DNA of 64,000 bases. Origin: CAIJXB01 sp964455905. GTDB lineage: Bacteria > Chlamydiota > Chlamydiia > Chlamydiales > Rhabdochlamydiaceae. The DNA lies in the NCBI GenBank assembly GCA_964455905.1, contig CAYVYN010000007.1:1-64000 (forward strand), in the 5' to 3' direction. This document shows, one piece after another, positions 1 through 8,728 of the stretch (the first letter of the stretch is position 1; every line of letters begins with the position of its first letter). Position numbers and translations under genes: made by a program. A model generated the notes under the pieces. The model was given only the letters and a program-made list of their open reading frames with translations. It searched no databases and was not told where the DNA came from.

Positions 1-3000
1 TTCCATTTTGTTCTTGATAAAAAGCAATCTCTGTTAAAGAACTTGTCGTAATTGTGGTAGAGGCTAAACTAAAGCTATTACCGACAAAAGAGCCTTCGGA
101 TAAGGTAAGTGTTTTTAGACTTTCTCCTGTTAGAGGAAGAAGCTTTAACGTTCCATCCCCAAGCTTTGTAATAGAAGAATTTCTATCTAGATTACTAAGA
201 GATCCTGTGAATGTTACCGTGTTATCACTGACATCTATCGTCGTGGCTATTAATTTCTGAAAACCTTTTGAAGAATCGATTGTAGAAGCCGAAGCAACCA
301 CCTCTAAAGTGCTTGTATCTAAAATAAGGCTAGTTGCATTCGCTAAATTTAAATCCGTAGAAAATTGCAAGGTGCTTCCTGAAACTTGAATATTTCCAAA
401 AAATGTGTTTGAAGCACTTAATAACAAAGCCCCTCCACCTTGCTGTATAAAACCCTGATCTCCTGATAAAACACCCGATAAACCAACCACTTTACCAGAA
501 GAAATAAGAAAGTTTGCATTTGCAGTAAAGAGCATAGGAATATTAAGAGTCATGCTATCTAACGGGTTAAGAGTTCCTCCCTCAAAAGCAACAGAAAACC
601 CACAGGGAAGATTTTCTGCAACCTCAAGAGAAACTGTTCCCGCAGCAATAGTTGTTCCTCCCTCATACGTGTTCGCTGCTTTAAGGGCAAGGATCCCTGA
701 GCCAGCTTTATATAACCCCCCAAAAGAGCTAATGACCCCTTGCAAGCTTAAAGTAGCATTTGTATCTACGTTTATTCTTGTAACCGTGCCGTCTCTCAAA
801 TAAATAGGCTGAGAGGCTATTAAGCTGACTTTGCTATATAATTCACCGCCTGATCCTGTTAGAACATTACTATTATTTCCTAGGGAAGATTCTTTACTAA
901 TCTGTAAAATACCGCTAACAAGATCTATTCCTCCTGTATTGGTATTATCCAAAGTAGGATTGAGATATACAGTTCCAAGTCCAGTAGCAGATAAAGAAGA
1001 CGAGCCGCTAATCGACCCTGTCCATGTTAATGTCTTTCCACTATCGACAACTAGGCTTGTTGTTCCAGCAGATAAATTAAACGGATTTGCTACAGTGATG
1101 TTCGCTGTTACCTTTAAATCACCACCTTGACCAAATATAGAACTACTTGTATTTCCTAAAGGAGAAACACTTGCTATAGAAAGGATCCCACTATTAAGAT
1201 AAGTTCCTCCTGCATGTGTATTTGCACTTGTCATACTCAAGGTCACTCCACTAGTTCCTTTTATATAAAGAGCGCCGTCTCCTGTAATGCCATTTCCTAT
1301 ACTAGGTCCTTTAAAAGTTCCATTTTCCGTCTGAGCAAAAACAATCTGAGACCCAGTGGCAACAGAAATTTGGCTTGTTTCTAAAATGTAGGTATTTCCT
1401 GTTAAGCTTCCTGCTGAAATAACTGCTGTAGGAATAGACGTTTGCTGACCCTCTGGAAGAAAAAAAAGATCCCCTAACCCAGTCTTAGTAAAGGTGCTAC
1501 CAGCAGAAGGAGTCATGCTTCCTGTAAATGTAGCGCTACCAGAATCGACTTGAATAACTCCTTTAAATGAAGAAAGAGTCTTTGCTGAAACAAAAGATCC
1601 TCCCGTAAACTTTAAGGTCCCTCCATTTAAATTAACTAAAGAGGCGTTACCTAAATTAGAATCGTTTGACACAGTTAAAATACCCGATGTAATTTTCACA
1701 TCGCCAAAAAAAGTATTACTTCCTGTTAACGCCAGGGTCCCGGAACCAGTTAATTCGAGCCCAAAATCACCGGATAAAAGACCTGAAAGGGTAGCTACTT
1801 GGCCTGAAGAAACAGAAAAAAGCCCATTTGTAGAAGAGAAATTCATCGAAGAAGGTAGGGTCATGGTCGATGTTAAACTAAGAGTTCCTCCTTGAAAAGC
1901 AACCCTGCCTAAAGAAGATAAATTAGTAGCGGCCCCTATAGCTAAAAAACCAGAACTAAGAGTCGCTGTCCCAGAGTACGTATTGGTACCACCAAGAGCA
2001 AATGTCCCATTTCCTATCATCGTAAAATCACCGGATCCACTTAAAGGTCCATTCCAAGATAACGTGGTTCCGAGTAAAACATCGAACATAGTATTTACGC
2101 CAGCGGCTAAAACCATAGGCTGTAATGCTGTTACATTTACCGCTGTGTAAAATTTACCCCCCGCGGCTGTTATCGTGTTAGTAGAATTCCCTAAAGCGCT
2201 CCCGCTACTAAATTGTAAAGTTCCATAAGAATGAGTAAGTCCCCCTGTACTTGTGTTAGATCCTGAATTTAAAAAAACCGTACCAGTAGAGCTACTATCA
2301 CCTATTGTTATCCCTCCAGATCCAGAAATAGACCCGGTAATTGTCATTGTTTTTCCACTAACTACGCTAAAGGTTGTGTTTGTTGCAGCTGTTAAACTAA
2401 TTGCTTTAGACAAAGAAAACGTGTCACTAGCGACTAATCTGCCTCCCGATGCTGTAATAGATGCTGAGCTACCTAAAGAAGATTCTCTAGCTATAGATAA
2501 ACCTCCTCGAGATAAAATGACTCCTCCTGTTGAATTGTTTGAAGAAGTGGATCCCATGATCAATAGCGCACTTGGCGAGGTAGCATTTATAGAGAAAGAG
2601 CCAGCTCCTCCAATAGAACCGGTAAATGTACCATCGCTTGTTTGAGAAAAAGTTAAGGTACTACCTGAAGCGATATCAATTCTGCTACTTGCAAGAATAT
2701 TAGTGCTACCACTTAGCACCCCCTGAGAGATAGTTACATTCGGAATGGATGCCTGACTTAAAGGATTTAAAACTATTTGTCCTGTTCCTGATTTAATCAA
2801 AGTAGAACCAGTGCTAGAATCCATAATACCTGTAAATGTAGCTACATAGCTTCCATCGACTTGTACTGTACCATTTAATGTTTCAAATCCTTTATTTGTC
2901 TCAAAGCTTCCATTAATAAGCAGCGTTCCTCCACTTAAAATGATGGAACCAGATCCTCCTAAATTAGCCCCTGAAGAGGCCTTTAAAACACCTGTTGTAA

Positions 3001-6000
3001 TTGTCGTTTTACCCTGAAAGGTATTTGAGCCTGCAAGTTCTAGAGTGCCCCCACCACTAAAAATGATCCCATTACTTCCTGATAAAATACCTGACGCAGT
3101 CAGCACCTGACCTGTAGGAATCGAGAAATTTGCATCAGCCGAGTTTAAATCCATGTTAAGAGGTGTGGTAAGCGTATTTCTAACAGCTAATATACCTCCA
3201 TTAAAATACAAAGCCCCGACAGTTGGTAGGTTTGCTGTAGATCCTATTGAGAACGTTCCTCCTGTTAGGTGTGTTCCTCCTGTATAACTAGCAGTTCCCG
3301 TCATAAGAAGACTACCTGCTCCTATCTTACTTAAAGAGCCTGATCCTGAAATAGGCCCAGAAAAAGTTGTAGTAATATTTGTAGAACCCAACTGATCAAC
3401 GTCAAAGTCTACAGAGGAAGACGCTGCTCCCGTTAGAACTATAGATTTATTAATAGTAAGCCCATCAGCTGAAACTCTAAAAGTAGAAGCTCCCGCCATA
3501 TTTACAGAGCTGGTATTCCCTAAAGCTCCTGAGGAGCTAATATCTAAGGTGCCTGCCCCCATCATATTGATAGGCCCTGTAAACGTACTACTTCCACTAC
3601 TTAGCGCAATTATTCCGTCTCCACTATAGTCTATTCCAAACCCTCCAGATATCTTTCCAGAAAGTGAAAAAGTAACGCCACTATCAGTTTCTAATAAAGC
3701 CTGCTTTGTTAGCATTAAAGAGCGGTTGACTGTTAAAGTTAAAAGAGCTTTTAAAATCCCCCCTTTAAAATTCACAGCGTCGTCGCCAATTGCATTCCCA
3801 AGAACCGTACCTACAGGAATAGCCAATGTCCCTTTCTCTATAACAACAGATCCTGTAAACACGTTATCTGGGTGGCTTAAAACAAGAGTTCCATCTCCAT
3901 TTACAGAGAGCCCCCCTGTTCCTGTAATTAAAGGATCCAAGGTAATTGTTGTTTTAGTACCCTCGGGAGTGCGACCTGGGGAAAAGACTGTTGTAGTAGA
4001 GCCATTTAAAGAAATCGAGTCCTCTACTGCAAAAAGCAGATCCCCTGTGCTAAAAAGAGTTCCCCCATTAAATACTAAAGGGCCTGAGCCAAACGCTTCA
4101 GACGACGCTATCGATACGCTTCCAGAAAGAGTGGTACTGCCTGTATAGATATTACTAGATGTCATCGTTAGAACATTACCAGCGGCTCCTTCTATCGATA
4201 CATCCCCAGACCCACTAATTACTCCAGAATACGTACCTGATGAAGATTGATTAAATCTTAACCTTGTTCCTAAGCCAAGTGTTATAGCGCTACTAGAAAG
4301 AGTGCTCCCGTTACTTACAAACTCGCCCCCATTTACCTCTATATTGGGAATAGGTGATGTAGCAGAACTTAAGGTAAATCCTCCAGGCCCCTCTTTTACT
4401 AAAGTGCCGGAAAAAACCCCTGCTGAAAAAGTTACATTTTGACTAGAGCCCACGCTGACAGTTCCGCTTGTCCCTCTAAGAGGCCTTGAAAAAGTGCCAC
4501 TACCAGTTACCTCTAAAAGAGAACCACTTGCAGTAGCAGAATTAAAGAAAAGAGCCCCTGTTCCAGAGCCTAAATTAGAGGGGCCTGAGATCTGTAATTT
4601 TCCAGATGCAATCTCCACTTCACCTGAAAATGTACTTGAAACTCCGGTTAAAGATAAGGCCCCCCCCCCTAAAATCACAAAACCATTTGGTCCTGATAAA
4701 ATTCCGGTGTTAGTAAAAGTTTGCCCTGAAGAAATAGATAACGAGGCCGGCAAACTAAAAACCATAGGTAAATTCTTAGAAAAACTGGATGTAACCGAAA
4801 AAGCGCCTCCTGTAAATGTGAGGGTACTCCCCCCTACTAAATTTGCGCTATTTCCTATAGAAAGGGTTCCTCCAGCTAAATTGAGCCCCCCTGAAAAGGT
4901 ATTAGTACCGGTAAGAAAAAGGCTCCCACTAGTTCCTCTAACCTCCAAAAGACCAGAGCCACCTATAACACCATCCAATGTAATTTTAGAACTTGATACG
5001 TCAATTGCTGCTGTACCTGTATTTAAAGTCATAGGCATGCCTAAAGACATCGTCTTCCCGGTCTTAAACTTTAAACTCCCCCCCCCTTGAATTACTAAAG
5101 AAGATGCATTTTGCAAATTCCCAGAAGATCCTAAAAGTAAAGAAGCGCCAGAGCCAACGGTTAAGCTGCCGCTAAAGACATTATTAGAATTACTTAGATC
5201 CATTGTCCCAGAGCTCGTTAAGGAAACGTTTCCGGTTCCTTTTACATAAGCTGGAGCTGACACCTTTCCGCCTCCGCTGATGGTTAAAGTGGCAGATCCA
5301 AGGTCAACGACTCCACCTGTTACCTGCATAGAAGCTAAGGCCAAGTTAAAACCATTCAAGTTCAACTTTCCCGAAGTAATCCCGAGGTCTGTTGAAGAAC
5401 TCATAGCATTATTTATGCTGCACTCTAAAGTAGCGCACGACAAGCCCAGATCTCCACTAAAAGTCATAGGGGTGAGTAAACTAACAGTTCCAATACCAAA
5501 AATATCTAAAGTTCCAGAGCCTCCAATAACACCTCCATTTATTGTGAGCTGAGATCCTCCTCCGACTCGAATATTCCCCACATCTATTACAGTAATATTT
5601 TTTGTCATAGTAGTAGATGCTAATACTTGCAAAGTACCATCTGTGGCTAAAGAAACATTCCCAGAACCTAATTGAGAAGCGTTCGTAATAGAAAGTTTTC
5701 CCTCTTCAATCGTTGTGCCCCCAGAATAGCTATTGGCAGTATTTGTAAGAATTAGCACCCCCAAACCAACTTTCTTTAGGCTTCCTGTAGTGATAAGAGC
5801 GTCAACAGTTGCAGTTTTCGCTTCGGAAACACCCATTACGCCAAAACCTGACGAAGTATTTCCGAGCTGAACAGTATAAGAATTAGGCAAAGAAAAAGTC
5901 TCTCCAAACTGTAAGGTAGCTGTATCTAATAAAAAAGTACCAGCGCCTGTAGGAGCTACATTAAACTGAACAATCCCTCTAGAAGCTTTTAAATTCCCTA

Positions 6001-6760
6001 TCGTAGGAATTCCTGTAAAAAGCACAGTACCAGTATAACTTGCATTTTGCGAGTTAATAGTAAAGTAATCGCTAGCTGTTGCATTTTCTAATGTTACCGC
6101 ACCTGATAAAGTTAAAGTAGAGCCGCTAACGACATCTAAAAGAACCCCAGAAGAGGCATAAGATTTAATATATACAGGGTTATTTAAGGTAAGATTTTGC
6201 GTAACTAAAATAGAGCTGCCTGTAGCAATTGAACGCACTTCAGAGTCCCCAAAAGGCTTGTAAGCAGAATTCCCAGCTAAACCAATAGACACACGTCCAG
6301 GAGTCCCTGAACTACTAGACTTATCACCTAAATAAAAAATAGAACCAGCAGCAGATGTGCTGCTTCCACCAAGAACTAAGGTCCCTCCTGAAGAGGAAAG
6401 CAAAGAAATGGCCCCATAGATAGAAGATGAGCAGCCAGGAACAACAGAAACGCCTTGAGAAACATTTAAAGAACCAGTATTTACCAAAATAGATCCAAGC
6501 AAATCCGTATTGCTATCAATACACGTACTGACACCTATCGCTTGTATATATCCATCTAAATTCCAAGCAGCGGAGCCTGGATTAAAACTCACGGAGCTGC
6601 CTGTCGAATTATTTCCTTGTAGTACGATATTACAAGTGGGAGCGGTGTTGTATGTAAACGAAGCGCCAGGAGAGACTGTATCAGTACAAGTAGCTGATTG
6701 TCCTTCTATACCAGCTAAACTAAAACAAACCAATGACGTGAATAGAACATTTTTCAACAT
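1..6760 (-). CDS. Giant autotransporter-type adhesin with beta-strand repeats (partial, 3' end off window)
   Basis: The minus strand is open from an ATG at 6760 to the window edge, about 2253 codons. The frame is constant: translated samples near 1, 3000, 4800 and 6700 all read the same kind of sequence. Residues 1-22 form a signal peptide (MLKNVLFTSLVCFSLAGIEG). The rest is rich in Ser, Thr, Gly, Leu and Val and poor in charged residues and Cys, with many units of the autotransporter-associated beta-strand repeat (PATR, TIGR02601) type, such as SGGGTLELAGSNTFQGKTT near 3000-3058. The family forms an exported beta-helix passenger that usually ends in an outer-membrane barrel, which would lie outside this window. 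An SD-like CCGGGG sits 5 nt before the ATG. Chlamydial Pmp motifs (GGAI, FxxN) are not prominent, so it is not an ordinary Pmp. A role in surface adhesion is inferred. Confidence 0.9.
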   Translation of the reverse strand, partial: MLKNVLFTSLVCFSLAGIEGQSATCTDTVSPGASFTYNTAPTCNIVLQGNNSTGSSVSFNPGSAAWNLDGYIQAIGVSTCIDSNTDLLGSILVNTGSLNVSQGVSVVPGCSSSIYGAISLLSSSGGTLVLGGSSTSAAGSIFYLGDKSSSSGTPGRVSIGLAGNSAYKPFGDSEVRSIATGSSILVTQNLTLNNPVYIKSYASSGVLLDVVSGSTLTLSGAVTLENATASDYFTINSQNASYTGTVLFTGIPTIGNLKASRGIVQFNVAPTGAGTFLLDTATLQFGETFSLPNSYTVQLGNTSSGFGVMGVSEAKTATVDALITTGSLKKVGLGVLILTNTANSYSGGTTIEEGKLSITNASQLGSGNVSLATDGTLQVLASTTMTKNITVIDVGNIRVGGGSQLTINGGVIGGSGTLDIFGIGTVSLLTPMTFSGDLGLSCATLECSINNAMSSSTDLGITSGKLNLNGFNLALASMQVTGGVVDLGSATLTISGGGKVSAPAYVKGTGNVSLTSSGTMDLSNSNNVFSGSLTVGSGASLLLGSSGNLQNASSLVIQGGGSLKFKTGKTMSLGMPMTLNTGTAAIDVSSSKITLDGVIGGSGLLEVRGTSGSLFLTGTNTFSGGLNLAGGTLSIGNSANLVGGSTLTFTGGAFSVTSSFSKNLPMVFSLPASLSISSGQTFTNTGILSGPNGFVILGGGALSLTGVSSTFSGEVEIASGKLQISGPSNLGSGTGALFFNSATASGSLLEVTGSGTFSRPLRGTSGTVSVGSSQNVTFSAGVFSGTLVKEGPGGFTLSSATSPIPNIEVNGGEFVSNGSTLSSSAITLGLGTRLRFNQSSSGTYSGVISGSGDVSIEGAAGNVLTMTSSNIYTGSTTLSGSVSIASSEAFGSGPLVFNGGTLFSTGDLLFAVEDSISLNGSTTTVFSPGRTPEGTKTTITLDPLITGTGGLSVNGDGTLVLSHPDNVFTGSVVIEKGTLAIPVGTVLGNAIGDDAVNFKGGILKALLTLTVNRSLMLTKQALLETDSGVTFSLSGKISGGFGIDYSGDGIIALSSGSSTFTGPINMMGAGTLDISSSGALGNTSSVNMAGASTFRVSADGLTINKSIVLTGAASSSVDFDVDQLGSTNITTTFSGPISGSGSLSKIGAGSLLMTGTASYTGGTHLTGGTFSIGSTANLPTVGALYFNGGILAVRNTLTTPLNMDLNSADANFSIPTGQVLTASGILSGSNGIIFSGGGTLELAGSNTFQGKTTITTGVLKASSGANLGGSGSIILSGGTLLINGSFETNKGFETLNGTVQVDGSYVATFTGIMDSSTGSTLIKSGTGQIVLNPLSQASIPNVTISQGVLSGSTNILASSRIDIASGSTLTFSQTSDGTFTGSIGGAGSFSINATSPSALLIMGSTSSNNSTGGVILSRGGLSIARESSLGSSASITASGGRLVASDTFSLSKAISLTAATNTTFSVVSGKTMTITGSISGSGGITIGDSSSTGTVFLNSGSNTSTGGLTHSYGTLQFSSGSALGNSTNTITAAGGKFYTAVNVTALQPMVLAAGVNTMFDVLLGTTLSWNGPLSGSGDFTMIGNGTFALGGTNTYSGTATLSSGFLAIGAATNLSSLGRVAFQGGTLSLTSTMTLPSSMNFSSTNGLFSVSSGQVATLSGLLSGDFGLELTGSGTLALTGSNTFFGDVKITSGILTVSNDSNLGNASLVNLNGGTLKFTGGSFVSAKTLSSFKGVIQVDSGSATFTGSMTPSAGSTFTKTGLGDLFFLPEGQQTSIPTAVISAGSLTGNTYILETSQISVATGSQIVFAQTENGTFKGPSIGNGITGDGALYIKGTSGVTLSMTSANTHAGGTYLNSGILSIASVSPLGNTSSSIFGQGGDLKVTANITVANPFNLSAGTTSLVVDSGKTLTWTGSISGSSSLSATGLGTVYLNPTLDNTNTGGIDLVSGILQISKESSLGNNSNVLTGSGGELYSKVSLIASQPIYLRDGTVTRINVDTNATLSLQGVISSFGGLYKAGSGILALKAANTYEGGTTIAAGTVSLEVAENLPCGFSVAFEGGTLNPLDSMTLNIPMLFTANANFLISSGKVVGLSGVLSGDQGFIQQGGGALLLSASNTFFGNIQVSGSTLQFSTDLNLANATSLILDTSTLEVVASASTIDSSKGFQKLIATTIDVSDNTVTFTGSLSNLDRNSSITKLGDGTLKLLPLTGESLKTLTLSEGSFVGNSFSLASTTITTSSLTEIAFYQEQNG

Positions 6761-6767
6761 AAAAACC

Positions 6768-6797
6768 CCGGTTTACATCTAGACAGATAAAAACCGG
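6768..6797 (-). promoter_or_regulatory. Leader hairpin upstream of the adhesin start
   Basis: Arms CCGGTTT (6768-6774) and AAACCGG (6791-6797) are perfectly complementary. An inner ATCT/AGAT pair (6777-6780 and 6785-6788) closes a four-base loop. On the mRNA the lower arm overlaps the Shine-Dalgarno-like CCGGGG of the adhesin gene, so folding could limit ribosome access. The regulatory role is inferred. Confidence 0.45.
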
Positions 6798-6826
6798 ATC
6801 TTAACAATGAAGCCTGATTTATTCAA
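6798..6826 (-). promoter_or_regulatory. Candidate sigma-66/sigma-70 promoter of the adhesin gene
   Basis: Read on the minus strand, TTGAAT (6826-6821) and TAAGAT (6803-6798) are separated by exactly 17 bases. Each hexamer matches the consensus at 4 of 6 positions. It would start transcription just before the leader hairpin. Confidence 0.4.
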
Positions 6827-6838
6827 ATTATTTTTTTA

Positions 6839-8728
6839 TTATTCTTTGAATATTACTTTTTTAACTTTTTCTTCCATAAGACAAGTCCCCTTCACACGAG
6901 GCGACTTCACTAGAACATCCTTAAAAGAGCAACTTTTTTTAATGCTTTTTTCTTTAGTTTTTCCACTTAAGTGCACTTCTAAACAAGCATGATGATCAGA
7001 GGAAAGACAAAGAAATTCAGCGCCCTCTTCTAAAAAAGGATAACTCTTATCTAAGATAAATTTATCTACAATAAAACGCTTCCCCCAGAGCTGCTGATTT
7101 TTTTTGTTTTTGTAAGCGACATTAATCACTGTTTTTTTATCAGCAACACCTACGAAAACAACCCCTTCAAAATATTGTTTTTCTGGAATATTTACGACTC
7201 TGTAAGTGCCATCTTTAAAAACAAGAAGAAGCTTATCAAAATTAGTACAAGAAAAATAGTTTGCTCCTGAAACTTTTATTCCAACAAAACCAGACTCAAG
7301 ATCAAATCCGACTTTAATTTCTTTTGTTTCAATAGCTCTACGATCTATTTCTTCAATGGCTTTAATTCGTGTTTTACGAGGATGCTCTTTTGCAAATTTT
7401 ACAATTAGTTTTTTTAGATATTCGATAGCGTATTTTTTCACATTTCGCAAGCTCTTTTCTACGTCTTTAAGAGCCTCTTCTAAAAGAGTAATTTCTTCTT
7501 TGTTTTTATTGATATCAAATTGCGAAATACGCCTAATCGGTATTTGCAAAAGCCTTTCCCTATCTTCATGAGTAGGATCTCTTGCTAGTTTTTTTCTATA
7601 AGGCTTTAAGGAAGCTTCTAAGGTGTCATGTATCGCTTCTAGAGTCTTCACTGTTTCTATTTTTTTATAAAGACGGTTCTCAATAAAAATTCGCTCTAGC
7701 GTTTTATAAAAAATCTTCTCTAAAAGTCTATCACGCTCTATTTCTAGCTCTCTTTTTAAAAACCCGACTAACTTCATAGCGTTATAAGCAAGGATTTCAT
7801 GAACATCTGTTTCCCAAGGCATCCCTTCTTTAATAACAATCACCTGAGATGTTAAAGAAACCTCACACTCTGTAAATCCATATAGAGCGTCTAGCATTTC
7901 TTCAGCGTACTGTCCTCGAGGTAACTTTATTTCAATCTCCACCTCTTTTGTCGTATAATCGCTAATGCTTTCTATTTTAATCTTACCCTTTTTAGCAGCT
8001 TCGTCGATAGAACGAATTAAGCTTTCAGTCGTCGTTCCATAGCAAATTTCTCGAATCACTAAAGTCTTAGGATCTTTAATTTCAATCTTGGCGCGCAGCT
8101 TAACTTTTCCTTTGCCTTTATTATATTCGCTTTTGTCCATGATTCCCCCTGTCGGAAAATCTGGAAAAATTTTAAAGGTTTTTCCTTCAATACAAGCTAT
8201 TTCGGCTTCTAAAAGTTCTGTAAAATTATGAGGTAAAATACGAGTTGCCATTCCTACAGCTATTCCGTCAGCTCCCTGCATTAAAAGAAGAGGGATTTTT
8301 GCTGGAAGAGTAACAGGTTCAGCGTTCCTTCCATCATAAGAAGGTATTTTTTCTGTGATATCGGGATTAAAAAGAGTTTCTCTTGAAAGAGGAGAAAGTC
8401 TAGTTTCTATATACCTAGCTGCTGCAGAAGGATCTCCTGTATAGATATTGCCAAAATTACCTTGTCTATCTAACAAATACCCTTTGTTAGCTAAATTGAT
8501 AAGAGCCTCATAAATCGGAGCGTCTCCATGAGGATGCAGCTGCATCGTTTGCCCTACGATATTAGCTACCTTGTGTAATTTATCGTCACTTTGCCTCCAG
8601 AGAATCTCTAGAATACGCCTCTGCACAGGCTTAAGCCCGTCAACGACATTCGGAATGGCACGATCTAAAATGACATAAGAAGCGTATTTAATGAAGTGAT
8701 CCTTCATTTGATATTTTAAATCATCCAT
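6839..8728 (-). CDS. parC: DNA topoisomerase IV subunit A-like (second gyrA of chlamydiae)
   Basis: Type IIA topoisomerase A subunit, which cuts and rejoins DNA, relaxing or decatenating it with the ParE-like partner encoded just upstream. At 629 residues it is shorter than E. coli GyrA or ParC. The N-terminus has the winged-helix region (DGLKPVQRRIL, about residues 30-40), the conserved HPHGDAPIYEAL stretch, and the active-site Tyr in AAARYIETRLSPLSRE (about residue 108). The C-terminal pinwheel is short and no GyrA box (QRRGGKG-like) is seen, which favours a topo IV-type enzyme over gyrase. The ATG at 8728 overlaps the end of the partner gene by 8 bases, so the two are probably translationally coupled. 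Chlamydiae carry such a second gyrA/gyrB pair (CT660/CT661 in C. trachomatis, from memory). Confidence 0.9.
   Translation of the reverse strand: MDDLKYQMKDHFIKYASYVILDRAIPNVVDGLKPVQRRILEILWRQSDDKLHKVANIVGQTMQLHPHGDAPIYEALINLANKGYLLDRQGNFGNIYTGDPSAAARYIETRLSPLSRETLFNPDITEKIPSYDGRNAEPVTLPAKIPLLLMQGADGIAVGMATRILPHNFTELLEAEIACIEGKTFKIFPDFPTGGIMDKSEYNKGKGKVKLRAKIEIKDPKTLVIREICYGTTTESLIRSIDEAAKKGKIKIESISDYTTKEVEIEIKLPRGQYAEEMLDALYGFTECEVSLTSQVIVIKEGMPWETDVHEILAYNAMKLVGFLKRELEIERDRLLEKIFYKTLERIFIENRLYKKIETVKTLEAIHDTLEASLKPYRKKLARDPTHEDRERLLQIPIRRISQFDINKNKEEITLLEEALKDVEKSLRNVKKYAIEYLKKLIVKFAKEHPRKTRIKAIEEIDRRAIETKEIKVGFDLESGFVGIKVSGANYFSCTNFDKLLLVFKDGTYRVVNIPEKQYFEGVVFVGVADKKTVINVAYKNKKNQQLWGKRFIVDKFILDKSYPFLEEGAEFLCLSSDHHACLEVHLSGKTKEKSIKKSCSFKDVLVKSPRVKGTCLMEEKVKKVIFKE

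Noticed and set aside
54..6782. Eight plus-strand open frames of 60-200 codons opposite the adhesin
   Set aside because: All are in the same phase relative to the minus-strand gene, are Pro-rich mirror images of its Gly/Ser/Thr codons, and have no SD or family likeness.
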